From contig JAQGOL010000016.1 of assembly GCA_028293625.1 (NCBI GenBank), positions 1 to 48,107 on the forward strand: a DNA stretch of 48,107 nt, in the 5' to 3' direction. The DNA comes from Chthoniobacteraceae bacterium. Lineage in GTDB: Bacteria; Verrucomicrobiota; Verrucomicrobiia; Chthoniobacterales; Chthoniobacteraceae. The position numbers were made by a program, and so were the translations under genes. Below the pieces are notes generated by a model that made no database searches, was not told the origin of the DNA, and saw only the letters and a list, made by a program, of their open reading frames with translations. Shown one piece after another: positions 1 to 6,696 of the stretch (positions within the stretch are counted from its first letter, which is position 1; every line of letters starts with the position of its first letter).

Positions 1-295
1 CTGGTGCGCTTGGTTCTGCATTTTCTGGCGTCGGGAGATTGAGAAGATGGATGAAGTTCGCGTTGAGCTGCGAGTAGTCCACCAGCGTCCCGGCGTCGAG
101 AAGTGAGCGGTCTTGGAAGTCTGGTCCAGGAGAGAGGATGATTGGAGTGGGCAAGGCGAATGCGCTTCGAAGCCCTGGCTCTGGAAAAGCGTTTGACTCG
201 CTGTCTTCCGGCTGGATGTCGAAAAGACGTTCATTTCTCGGGGGCTCTCCTATATGCAGAACATATAGTCGGCAGCAGCTGTATTTTTCGGCAGT
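1..295 (-). CDS. partial ORF off the left edge, unknown function, no start codon visible
   Basis: Reading the minus strand from 295 down to the window edge gives about 98 uninterrupted codons with a normal protein-like composition, including the stretches FDIQPEDSESNAF, PTPIILSPGPDFQDR and DYSQLNANFIHLLNLPTPE. An in-frame stop lies at 296-298. There is no ATG after that stop, only rare TTG and GTG codons, so this is either the body of a gene whose 5' end was lost or a fragment. I recognise no family. It lies downstream of the integron integrase on the same strand, behind hairpins and short repeats that could mark a rearrangement. It could also be a chance open frame. Confidence 0.3.
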
Positions 296-383
296 TTACA
301 GGCATGGGAGCTTAAATAGGCAGCGGCTGCATTTTGTGGGTAAAGGCAGCAGCTTGGTTTTTTTACAGCTGCTGTGTTTTGCG
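271..383. repeat. degenerate 'ggcagcrgctg' short repeats
   Basis: Copies of a GGCAGC(A/G)GCT core followed by a T-rich tail start at 271, 319 and 345. A related copy (ACAGCTGCTGTGTTTTGCG) starts at 365. Spacing is irregular (48, 26 and 20 bp), so this is not a clean tandem repeat. The block sits between the start-less left-edge ORF and the 3' side of the integrase. Function is unknown. Confidence 0.45.
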
Positions 384-407
384 GTGCTTGTTTAAATTTT
401 TACAGGG

Positions 408-449
408 GGCTGGGTGGGAGAGCCAGCCGTAAAACGAAATCGTTTTCGG
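408..449. other. two adjacent stem-loops downstream of intI
   Basis: GGCTGG (408-413) pairs with CCAGCC (423-428). Next to it, AAAACGA (431-437) pairs with TCGTTTT (440-446) around a two-base loop, extended by CCG/CGG with one bulged base. On the minus strand these lie 3' of the integrase stop codon and could stop or protect its transcript, but there is no clear U-run, so a terminator call is weak. Confidence 0.4.
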
Positions 450-511
450 GACGGGCTTTCCCCTGGCCGGAGGAAACGGTGTGCCGGGCTTGAGCTGCGC
501 GGTGCCGGCCG

Positions 512-532
512 GGATTGCGCTGCACGCAATCC
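512..532. other. perfect 8-bp inverted repeat, 5-base loop
   Basis: GGATTGCG (512-519) and CGCAATCC (525-532) are perfect reverse complements around CTGCA. The hairpin starts 30 bases beyond the integrase stop codon, so it could be an end-of-transcript structure for intI. It has no trailing T-run on either strand. It is too short and too perfect to look like a normal attC site. Confidence 0.4.
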
Positions 533-561
533 AGCCGCGTGATGCGGACTGTCGCCCTCGT

Positions 562-1632
562 TCAAGAGGTGTCGGCGGGACTGCGGATGCTCATGCCCGG
601 TCGGTTTAGGACGTGAGTGTAGATCATCGTAGTGGAGACATCCTGATGGCCAAGCAGTTCCTGCACGGAGCGGATGTCGTAGCCGTTTTCCAGCAAATGC
701 GTGGCAAAACAATGGCGAAGGGTATGCGGGGTCGCCGGCTTATGAATGCCCGCTTTTCTGACTACCACTTTGATGGCCCGCTGGAGAAGAGTCTCGTGGA
801 GATGATGCCGGCGCACAATGCCCGAACGGGGATCGACCGAAAGGCCTGGAGCAGGAAAAACCCAGAACCAGTCCCAGGTGACGGCGGCATTGGGATACTT
901 GCGGCCAAGCGCATACGGCATTTCCACGCCGGGGGAATGATTGTGGCGATCCCTCTCAAAGAGCCGGCGGCTCTCAGAGAGCTGGGTTTTGAGGCAATCG
1001 ATGGCCGAGTCAGGCAGGAGAGTAATGCGATCCTTGGCGCCTTTGCCGTCGCGCACGCAAATCTGGCGGTAGCCAAAATCGATGTCTTTGATCCGAAGCC
1101 GCAGGCATTCCATAAGCCGCAAGCCGGCGCCGTAAAGAAGGAGCTCTATCAGGCGCCACGGAGGTAGGAGGGCGTCGATTAAAGCGCTGGCTTCCGGGCG
1201 GGTAAGCACAACGGGCAGGTGCCGGGCCGATTTTGCCCGGGCAAAATCTCCGAAATAGCCCGGGTCGACCTGGAGGACTTGTTTATAGAGAAAAACCAAC
1301 GCGTTAAGCGCCTGGTTTTGGGTGGCCGGAGCCACCTCCAGATCGACGGCCAGATGGGTGAGATAAGCGCGAATTTCCGATTCGCCCAGTTCAAGCGGAT
1401 GCCGGATGCCATGGAAGCGGATAAATCGGCGCACCCACCCGGCGTAAGTTTCCTCTGTGCGCAGGCTGTAGTGTTTGTAGCGGCAGACATCGCGCAGCTG
1501 GTCAAGGAGACGGCGCGGTTGCAAAGCATCCGCTTCGGGAGGCAAAAGAGCGTCGCCGGTTTTCGGTGGCGAGGTGGCAGGGGGCGGATCATCGTCGCGA
1601 TTACTGCTCTCATTTCCCTGACTCTCCCTCAT
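562..1632 (-). CDS. intI: integron integrase (tyrosine recombinase, IntI family)
   Basis: Site-specific tyrosine recombinase that would insert and excise gene cassettes between attI and attC sites. The 356 residues include an N-terminal extension of about 40 residues, a SAM-like core-binding domain (about 41-135) and the catalytic domain. The catalytic set is complete: R172 ([10 protein letters not shown]), H303 and R306 ([14 protein letters not shown]), H329 (ELLGHQDV) and nucleophile Y338 (TMIYTHVL). What separates it from XerC/D is the IntI-specific insert around residues 240-285: [21 protein letters not shown] and RRHH. The end, RSPADTS, also fits IntI. The start is the ATG at 1632; no good ribosome site precedes it, and a start further inside is possible. 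A LexA-like box lies 12 bases upstream, which suggests SOS control. No attC cassettes were recognised on either side. The family call is strong, and the gene looks intact. Confidence 0.93.
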   Translation of the reverse strand: MRESQGNESSNRDDDPPPATSPPKTGDALLPPEADALQPRRLLDQLRDVCRYKHYSLRTEETYAGWVRRFIRFHGIRHPLELGESEIRAYLTHLAVDLEVAPATQNQALNALVFLYKQVLQVDPGYFGDFARAKSARHLPVVLTRPEASALIDALLPPWRLIELLLYGAGLRLMECLRLRIKDIDFGYRQICVRDGKGAKDRITLLPDSAIDCLKTQLSESRRLFERDRHNHSPGVEMPYALGRKYPNAAVTWDWFWVFPAPGLSVDPRSGIVRRHHLHETLLQRAIKVVVRKAGIHKPATPHTLRHCFATHLLENGYDIRSVQELLGHQDVSTTMIYTHVLNRPGMSIRSPADTS

Positions 1633-1643
1633 GGAGTAATATA

Positions 1644-1657
1644 TGTTCGAATGAACA
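1644..1657. promoter_or_regulatory. LexA (SOS) box, verrucomicrobial type, at intI
   Basis: The sequence TGTTC-GAAT-GAACA is a perfect dyad with arms TGTTC and GAACA around four bases. From memory this is exactly the motif reported for LexA of Verrucomicrobia. It lies 12 bases before the integrase start codon, where a repressor would block transcription or initiation. LexA control of integron integrases is established in other phyla. No lexA gene is present in this window, so the call rests on motif match and position. Confidence 0.7.
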
Positions 1658-1727
1658 GGTGGTCAAATCCGGTGAGAACGAGGCGCCGGAGAAGCTTTCT
1701 CGCCCGTGCATTTGGCGTATTGCACAA

Positions 1728-1744
1728 GCAAATGGGTCATTTGC
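1728..1744. other. 7-bp inverted repeat in the expected attI region
   Basis: GCAAATG (1728-1734) and CATTTGC (1738-1744) are perfect inverted repeats separated by three bases, in the 110-base spacer between the LexA-like box and the 21-bp repeat array. Integrase-binding sites of attI lie in this position in known integrons. I did not find a canonical GTTRRRY core triplet here, so this is only a candidate attI accessory site. Confidence 0.25.
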
Positions 1745-1766
1745 CTGGGTAAACATCGGCTTTAGT

Positions 1767-2060
1767 CAGAGCACCTGAACCAATGGCCACGCGTCCACTC
1801 GGACCGGCCACGCGTCTGTTGGCATGGGCCGCGCGCCGGATCGCACAAGCCACGTGTCTGCTGGCACTTGCCGCGCGCCGGATTGGACTGGCCACGTGTC
1901 TGTTGGCCTTAGCCGCGCGCCGGACCGGACCGGCCACGTGTCTGTTGGCATCGGCCATGCGTCGGATCAGACCAGACATGTGGCTGCTGACATCAGACGC
2001 GTGTCGGATCAGATCAGACGCGTGGCTTGTCGCATTGGCCGCGTGCCGGTTGGAACAGGT
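1767..2060. repeat. array of 14 degenerate 21-bp repeats
   Basis: From 1788 to 2060 the sequence falls into thirteen consecutive 21-base units, each beginning CAC, CGC or CAT, with a further degenerate unit at 1767. Two unit types alternate in the middle, one like CACGTGTCTGTTGGCATCGGC and one like CGCGCGCCGGATTGGACTGGC (21 bases; pattern given here only to show the phase), giving a 42-bp higher-order period. Because 21 is a multiple of three, several frames are open: plus-strand frames give a heptapeptide pattern with AARRIG/ATCLLA, and the minus strand gives RHVAxxI/RRAAxAN. Coding cannot be excluded, but no frame is clearly preferred. The array lies between intI and the SprT-like gene, where attI and cassettes would be expected. 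From 2061 to 2294 I see nothing further. Confidence 0.75.
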
Positions 2061-2294
2061 ATTGCGGCTTCGGGAAATCAACATCGTTACCTGATCAGAA
2101 GGCATTTTCGCCACGACACCATGCATCGAGCTGACTTCATCCGAATCACCGCCACGGCCGCGCGGAGTGGCGGGCGCTAACAACAATATCAGGGGGCGGG
2201 GGAGGGGCTTCCGAATTTGCGCCCGGCTATCACGCAGCGGTTGTCAACGCAGTGGTTACGGCCTTAGTGTGGCAGCGTTCACAAAGCACGCGTT

Positions 2295-2744
2295 ATGGCT
2301 GTTAAAAAGCGTAAATGCTCCAGTCCGAGCCTGCCGATGCAACGGCAGTTCGTTTTCAAAGAAAAGGGACGTTTTTTTGATCTGCGCTTCCTTTTCAACA
2401 AGCTCAATGCCCGGTATTTTAATAACTGCTTGGAAAACTATTCCATTGTCTGGGGAAAAAAGCGCCGGCTCCGCCCCCGCAACGAGATTGTTTTCGGGTC
2501 GATCCAGGAGGAAGACAGGCTGATCCGGATTCATCCGTTGCTTGACCGCGCGTTTGTGCCGGTCTGGTTTCTTGAATATGTGATTTACCACGAGATGTGT
2601 CACGCCGTTGTGCCCGATGAGTTCGATGCGCAAGGCCGGCGCATTGTGCATCACGAGAGGTTTTATGCGGAGGAACGGAAGTTCCACCGGTTCCGGCGCG
2701 CCAAGGCGTGGGAGGCGGACAATCTCGCGCGGTTTCTAAGATAA
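2295..2744 (+). CDS. SprT-like zinc metalloprotease domain protein
   Basis: A 149-residue protein with a SprT-like core. The zinc-binding motif HEMCH spans residues 99-103 (IYHEMCHAVVP), and a second histidine pair follows at 119-120 in HHERFYAEERKF, the usual place of the third ligand. SprT-like proteins are related to eukaryotic Spartan, which degrades DNA-protein crosslinks; bacterial members are mostly uncharacterised. There is no signal peptide or membrane segment, so it is probably cytoplasmic. The basic N-terminus (KKRK) could bind nucleic acid. No strong ribosome site precedes the ATG. It is convergent with the Dop/PafA-type gene, with 12 bases between stop codons, so the two probably share a termination region rather than a promoter. 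The family is fairly sure; substrate is unknown. Confidence 0.8.
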   Translation: MAVKKRKCSSPSLPMQRQFVFKEKGRFFDLRFLFNKLNARYFNNCLENYSIVWGKKRRLRPRNEIVFGSIQEEDRLIRIHPLLDRAFVPVWFLEYVIYHEMCHAVVPDEFDAQGRRIVHHERFYAEERKFHRFRRAKAWEADNLARFLR

Positions 2745-2756
2745 AGCGCGCCTGGC

Positions 2757-4160
2757 TCACCCCTTGTTCACCAGGGCGTCCACTTCGGCTTCATAAGTCT
2801 CGAAAGGATCAGGCATGGAGAGGGAATCCTCCATCTGGATGGCGATGGAATCCCAGTTGATGACGTAAGGGATTTCGCGCCCCTGGAAATGTTTGACGGC
2901 GCGGCCGCGTCCGAAAGCGCGCGTGTTTTTGGGCGGCGTGGAGAGTGTTTCCCGGCAGCGGACACTTGCGTTAAAATCGGCAATCACCTTCGCGGGCTTA
3001 AGCGCGAAAAAGAGTCCCTTGGCCGGGTTGATATTGTGGTATTCGAGATCAAGGCTCTGAAGCCACGGGTCGTGCCAGTCGAGTCCTTCGGCTTCGCGAA
3101 AGGTGTCAAGCAGCCACTTTTTTGAAATCCAATCGACCCCGCCGATCAGCCGTTCAGGAGCGGCGCGCAGGGTTTCAAGGGTGAACGCCCAGGTTTCGAG
3201 GATCCAATCGCTTTCCCCGTCGCGGCCCGCGAGATGTTGCTGGGCGTGGGCGAGGAATTGTTCCTGGATGTCGAGCGCGTCGCGAGTGCGTCCATCCTCG
3301 AGCAGCACGACGCCGTGTCCGGTTCCCTCGTGGGAGATTTGCCGGGTTGCGAGGACGGCATCGCGCAAGATCACGTCCTCAGGGAGGGCGCCTTCTTCGA
3401 GCAGCGACAAAAGAAGGGCCGTGGTGCCGATTTTGAGCGCCGTGGCAAAAGGACTGACATTGGAATCGCCCACGAGCAGATGAAGTCGCCAATATTTGAG
3501 GGGATCAGCCAGCGGCTCGTCACGGGCATTGATGATCGCGCGGTTGAATTGAACCCATGGATAATGGTCGTTGACGATGTGGTCGGCGCGTTGCGAGAGC
3601 TGGAAATCAATTTTTTGCCGCGTCCGCGATGGCTCAAAATCGAGCGCGACCGGATTGGCCTGGCCGACGCGACCAGCGCCCGTGAAAATCTGGCGCGTGG
3701 CCAAAAAGGCCAGCAAGGTGCGAAGCACGGGGCCTTGAAACTGCGATTGGCGCCGCATGAGGAAATTCTCATGGCAACCGAAAGTGGCGCCGGTGTGATG
3801 ATCGATATTGTTTTTTACAAATGCGACTTCATCGACGATTCCGAGGTCCTGAAGCATCGCCTGGAGCAGGGTATCGCCGGCAAGATCGTAAGCGACAATG
3901 TCGTGCAGGGAGAGGCACTCCGGGGAAGAGTATTCCAAGTGGCCCATGTCCATGTAAAGGCGGCCGCCGTTCAGCAAAAAACCGCCGTTGCCGGGCGGTT
4001 CCTCGTAGTCGCGATAATGCCGGTCGATTGCGCCGAGCCTGGCTTTGTGAAACGCGTGGTTTTTGATCCGGGCCGGCCACGGATCGAGCCCGGTGCCGGG
4101 TCCGCGATCTCCCATATTCAGACAGCCGTATTCGGTTTCAATGCCGACAACCCTGTTCAC
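2757..4160 (-). CDS. Pup-ligase / depupylase family enzyme (Dop/PafA-like)
   Basis: Carboxylate-amine ligase-fold enzyme related to PafA (attaches Pup or UBact to lysines) and Dop (deamidates Pup and removes it). The 467 residues carry the family motifs: GIETEYG at 6-12 (Mg/ATP-binding glutamates), NGGRLYMD with the catalytic-type Asp71, GHLEYSSPEC, KNNIDHHTGATFGCHENF, QLSQRADHI, INARDEPLAD, HLLVGDSN and KIGTTALLL. The longer region before NGGRLY, the GAGRVG motif and the INWDSI C-terminus resemble Dop more than PafA, while FGCHENF is PafA-like; I cannot decide between them. Translation begins with GTG at 4160. No pup, UBact, proteasome subunit or ARC/Mpa ATPase gene is seen nearby. It lies 134 bases downstream of the zinc-ribbon gene on the same strand and could be cotranscribed with it. 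Confidence 0.88.
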   Translation of the reverse strand: MNRVVGIETEYGCLNMGDRGPGTGLDPWPARIKNHAFHKARLGAIDRHYRDYEEPPGNGGFLLNGGRLYMDMGHLEYSSPECLSLHDIVAYDLAGDTLLQAMLQDLGIVDEVAFVKNNIDHHTGATFGCHENFLMRRQSQFQGPVLRTLLAFLATRQIFTGAGRVGQANPVALDFEPSRTRQKIDFQLSQRADHIVNDHYPWVQFNRAIINARDEPLADPLKYWRLHLLVGDSNVSPFATALKIGTTALLLSLLEEGALPEDVILRDAVLATRQISHEGTGHGVVLLEDGRTRDALDIQEQFLAHAQQHLAGRDGESDWILETWAFTLETLRAAPERLIGGVDWISKKWLLDTFREAEGLDWHDPWLQSLDLEYHNINPAKGLFFALKPAKVIADFNASVRCRETLSTPPKNTRAFGRGRAVKHFQGREIPYVINWDSIAIQMEDSLSMPDPFETYEAEVDALVNKG

Positions 4161-4294
4161 GCAATTAGAATGGTTAAAGATTTCACGACAGCGCCCGACC
4201 GTGCCACCGGATGCCTGCGCCGCCGGGCATCGCCTTTATCAACGCGGCCTGCGGCAACCTACCGCATCTGCGCGATCAGCCAAAAGGTTTCTGA

Positions 4295-4999
4295 TCAGTT
4301 CACCCAGTAAAGAATCCGGCCGCACTGCTCGCAATGGGCGACTTCGCGCGCGGCCCTGACTTTGGCCGAGGTGGAAGCCGTCAGGCGCATGTGGCAGCCG
4401 GTACAGACTTCGTGATCCAATCCCACGACCGCATTGTCGCTCTTGCTATTAAAAAGCCGGTTGTAGGTGTCGAGAAGATCTTCCTCCACATGGCCGGCAA
4501 GCCGCGTGCGATCGGTTTCGAGCTCTTTCAGCTGTTCCTGAATGGCGACGATCTTTTCCTCCAGATACTGGACGTTGCGCGCGAACTGGGCTTTGACCTC
4601 GGCGGCGCCCTTTTCGGCTTCCGCAACGACGCGTTTTTGCTGATCGGCGGCTTCCATCAATTCAAGCTCGCGATCTTCAAGGGCGGAAACGTCGGCCTCG
4701 TAACGTTTGATCTCGTTGGTGATTGCTTGGAATTCCTCGTTCTTACGGGTCTGGAATTTCTGAAGGTTGTACTTGGCGATGGTGTCGCGCTTGGTGGCGG
4801 CTTCGATTTCGAGTCCTTTACGTTCGACCTCAATCGACTTGCCCTTGAGTTTTTCGGCCTCGTATTGCTGGGTGCTTTTGGCGAGTTTTTCCTCCATCGC
4901 CTTCCGTTCGCCTGGCAGGAGCTTTAACTCCGTCTTGAGCGCCCGAATCTTGCGGTCACGATCCTGAAGAATGAGGAGCTGTTCGATCTCTTTGAGCAT
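4295..4999 (-). CDS. coiled-coil protein with C4-type zinc ribbon (zf-RING_7 family)
   Basis: A 234-residue protein. About 165 residues of charged, Lys/Glu-rich heptad sequence predict a long coiled-coil hairpin. A C-terminal zinc ribbon follows, with two cysteine pairs: CTGCHMRL, then 23 residues on, CEQCGRILYW. Proteins of this build are widespread in bacteria and in the PVC group, and are proposed to act in nucleic-acid or protein interactions; the role here is unknown. There is no signal peptide. The ATG at 4999 begins MLKEIEQLLILQDRD, typical of the family. It is divergent from the rplA operon, with 243 bases between start codons, and lies upstream of the Dop/PafA-like gene on the same strand. 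Confidence 0.85.
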   Translation of the reverse strand: MLKEIEQLLILQDRDRKIRALKTELKLLPGERKAMEEKLAKSTQQYEAEKLKGKSIEVERKGLEIEAATKRDTIAKYNLQKFQTRKNEEFQAITNEIKRYEADVSALEDRELELMEAADQQKRVVAEAEKGAAEVKAQFARNVQYLEEKIVAIQEQLKELETDRTRLAGHVEEDLLDTYNRLFNSKSDNAVVGLDHEVCTGCHMRLTASTSAKVRAAREVAHCEQCGRILYWVN

Positions 5000-5148
5000 G
5001 GCGTGAAGTGTGGTCGGAGAGGTTACACCCCGTCAATGGCCGCCATGAGAACGTGAGCGGGGTGGCGGAAGATAAGGCGGGGGGCGGCGACTCAAATGGG
5101 TTCCTGGCGGGCTTGCAAGAGCAAGTTGAAATCGGTGGAAGAAAATTG

Positions 5149-5176
5149 TTGCAATTGGAGTGATCAGGGGCATTCT
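5149..5176 (+). promoter_or_regulatory. possible sigma-70-type promoter for the rplA operon
   Basis: TTGCAA at 5149-5154 resembles a -35 box. It is followed after 16 bases by CATTCT at 5171-5176, a weak -10 match. It lies between the divergent zinc-ribbon gene and rplA, and upstream of the L1 leader motif, where a promoter is needed. The -10 matches consensus at only three positions. Confidence 0.3.
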
Positions 5177-5203
5177 TGCCGCCCTTTTTCAACCCTGAAA
5201 ACC

Positions 5204-5234
5204 GCAGGAGAGGTTATTACCTCGATCGCACTGC
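5204..5234 (+). promoter_or_regulatory. L1-binding leader motif before rplA
   Basis: GCAG (5204-5207) can pair with CTGC (5231-5234), and GAGG (5210-5213) with CCTC (5220-5223). The two stems are separated by an asymmetric internal loop, GA on one side and GATCGCA on the other. This stem/asymmetric-loop/stem layout is that of the ribosomal protein L1 autoregulatory site, usually found before rplK or in the rplK-rplA gap. It ends eight bases before the rplA ATG, so bound L1 would block translation of its own message. The assignment is by structure, not by alignment. Confidence 0.5.
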
Positions 5235-5242
5235 CCCACATC

Positions 5243-5944
5243 ATGCAAACAAAACGTAGCAAACGGTATCGTTCGGCCGCCGAAAAGGTCAACACTGGCA
5301 AAAGCTATCCTCTTTCCGAGGCAATTACGCTGCTTAAATCGCTGCCAGCCACCAAGTTCGACCAGACGGTCACCCTCTCTTTCCGGCTCGGAGTTGATCC
5401 CCGCCAATCCGACCAGATGGTTCGCGGCACCTGCCCGCTGCCACATGGCTCAGGAAAAACCGTCCGTGTGCTCGTATTTGCCGAAGGCGATGCCGCAACG
5501 GCCGCGCGTGCCGCCGGTGCCGAGTTTGTCGGATACCGTGATTTGATTGAGAAGTGCACCCAAGGCTTCCAGGATTTCGATGTCGCGGTCGCCACCCCGG
5601 CCTGCATGGCGGAAGTTCGTAAACTGGGTAAAGTGCTCGGACCTCGTGGTTTGATGCCGAACCCGAAGACCGGCACCGTGACCGAAGACACCGCGAGAGC
5701 GGTGCGGGAAGTCAAGGCGGGCCGTGTGGAATTCAAGCTTGATAAGAACGGCAACGTTGCGGTTCCAGTCGGCAAGATTTCGTTTGAAGGTCAGGCGCTT
5801 GTCGACAACGGCAGCGCGGTGATTGAAGCCGTCGTCAAGGCGCGCCCATCCACTGCCAAAGGCGCTTTTGTTGAAAACATCACCCTTGCCGCGACGATGA
5901 GTCCCGGGCTGCGCGTTGACGCCGCCTCGTTCCTCAAGTCCTAA
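5243..5944 (+). CDS. rplA: 50S ribosomal protein L1
   Basis: L1 builds the mobile L1 stalk of the large subunit that handles exit-site tRNA, and represses its own operon by binding mRNA. From the ATG at 5243 the protein is 233 residues, the usual length. It starts MQTKRSKRYRSAAEK, and carries the family signature LGPRGLMPNPKTGTV and the C-terminal PSTAKGAFVENITLAATMSPG. The reading frame is open further upstream (to 5096), but that extension is unlike L1 and crosses the leader motif, so I reject it. rplJ follows after 17 bases. rplK, normally directly upstream, is absent here. Confidence 0.97.
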   Translation: MQTKRSKRYRSAAEKVNTGKSYPLSEAITLLKSLPATKFDQTVTLSFRLGVDPRQSDQMVRGTCPLPHGSGKTVRVLVFAEGDAATAARAAGAEFVGYRDLIEKCTQGFQDFDVAVATPACMAEVRKLGKVLGPRGLMPNPKTGTVTEDTARAVREVKAGRVEFKLDKNGNVAVPVGKISFEGQALVDNGSAVIEAVVKARPSTAKGAFVENITLAATMSPGLRVDAASFLKS

Positions 5945-5961
5945 ACCGGAGCCCATTTAAA

Positions 5962-6534
5962 ATGCATCCCGAGAAAGCTAACATTGTAGAAGACCTCCAG
6001 CAGAAGCTGAACGCATCGCCGTTCCTTTTCGTCGCTGATTACACCGGGTTGACCGTCGATAAGTTCGGCGAGTTGCGCAACCGTCTTTCCGGCGTCGGCG
6101 CCCGCTGCCACGTCGTCAAGAACACCTTTTTGAAGCGCGCGGCCAAGGACGCCGGTTATCCTGAGCTGGGCGAATTGCACGGCCAGACCGCGATTGTTTT
6201 TGGTGAGAAGGATGTCGCTTCGGCGGCAAAGATCCTCAAGACCTTTGCGGCGGAGTTCAAGAAGCCTGTGCTTCGCACCGGCGTGGTCGATCGTCTGATC
6301 GTTTCAAGCGAGCAGATCAACGCCATTGCCGATCTTCCTTCCCGCGAAGTGCTTCTGGCGAGCCTACTTGGAACCCTGCTGGCTCCCGCAAGCGCCCTGG
6401 TGCGCGTGCTCAACGAACCCGCTTCCTCGCTCGCCCGCGTGCTCAAGGCAAAAGCCGATCAGGCAGGTGCTGAAGAAGCGCCGGCTGAAACAGCCGCCGC
6501 AGCGGATGAGGCTTCCGAGCCTGCCGCCGCTTAA
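5962..6534 (+). CDS. rplJ: 50S ribosomal protein L10
   Basis: L10 anchors the L7/L12 dimers to the GTPase-associated centre of the 50S subunit. The 190 residues begin MHPEKANIVEDLQQKL and contain the conserved FVADYTGLTVDKFGELR and VVKNTFLKRAA segments of the N-terminal RNA-binding domain. The C-terminal helix that binds L7/L12 is extended by an Ala/Glu-rich tail of about 25 residues. It is 17 bases from rplA, too close for a separate L10 leader of the usual size, so autoregulation must act elsewhere, for example in the rplJ-rplL gap. Confidence 0.96.
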   Translation: MHPEKANIVEDLQQKLNASPFLFVADYTGLTVDKFGELRNRLSGVGARCHVVKNTFLKRAAKDAGYPELGELHGQTAIVFGEKDVASAAKILKTFAAEFKKPVLRTGVVDRLIVSSEQINAIADLPSREVLLASLLGTLLAPASALVRVLNEPASSLARVLKAKADQAGAEEAPAETAAAADEASEPAAA

Positions 6535-6545
6535 TAACCCCTTTT

Positions 6546-6667
6546 CGCCGGTGTCTGCCGGCGGATTCCCGATAGGCGTCACTATTGATGCCGTCGATTT
6601 AAAACACCAACAAATGGTTCCTCGTCGGCCGGATGGCTCTCCGGCTTAATTTTCCCGAAGCTTCGGG
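6546..6667 (+). promoter_or_regulatory. three hairpins in the rplJ-rplL spacer (attenuator candidate)
   Basis: The 162-base spacer holds three perfect inverted repeats: CGCCGG/CCGGCG (6546-6551/6558-6563), GCCGGA/TCCGGC (6628-6633/6640-6645) followed by TTAATTTT, and CCCGAAG/CTTCGGG (6654-6660/6661-6667). The second with its T-rich tail resembles a weak intrinsic terminator. L7/L12 is needed in four to six copies per ribosome, so a processing site or fresh initiation here would make sense. Function is inferred only from position. Confidence 0.45.
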
Positions 6668-6696
6668 TAGCGACGATACCGAAAAATCAGAGTTAT

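Noticed and set aside
1737-2186. 149-codon minus-strand heptad-repeat protein over the 21-bp array
   Set aside because: Repeats of 21 bp keep several frames open on both strands at once, so openness is no evidence of coding. No ribosome site or preferred frame was seen. It is kept as an alternative under the repeat entry.
3234-4310. 358-codon plus frame opposite the Dop/PafA-like gene
   Set aside because: The minus frame carries the whole set of conserved ligase motifs; the plus frame has none and overlaps it entirely.
5096-5242. N-terminal extension of rplA
   Set aside because: The extension is unlike L1, while MQTKRSKRYRS at 5243 is the normal start and is preceded by the leader motif.
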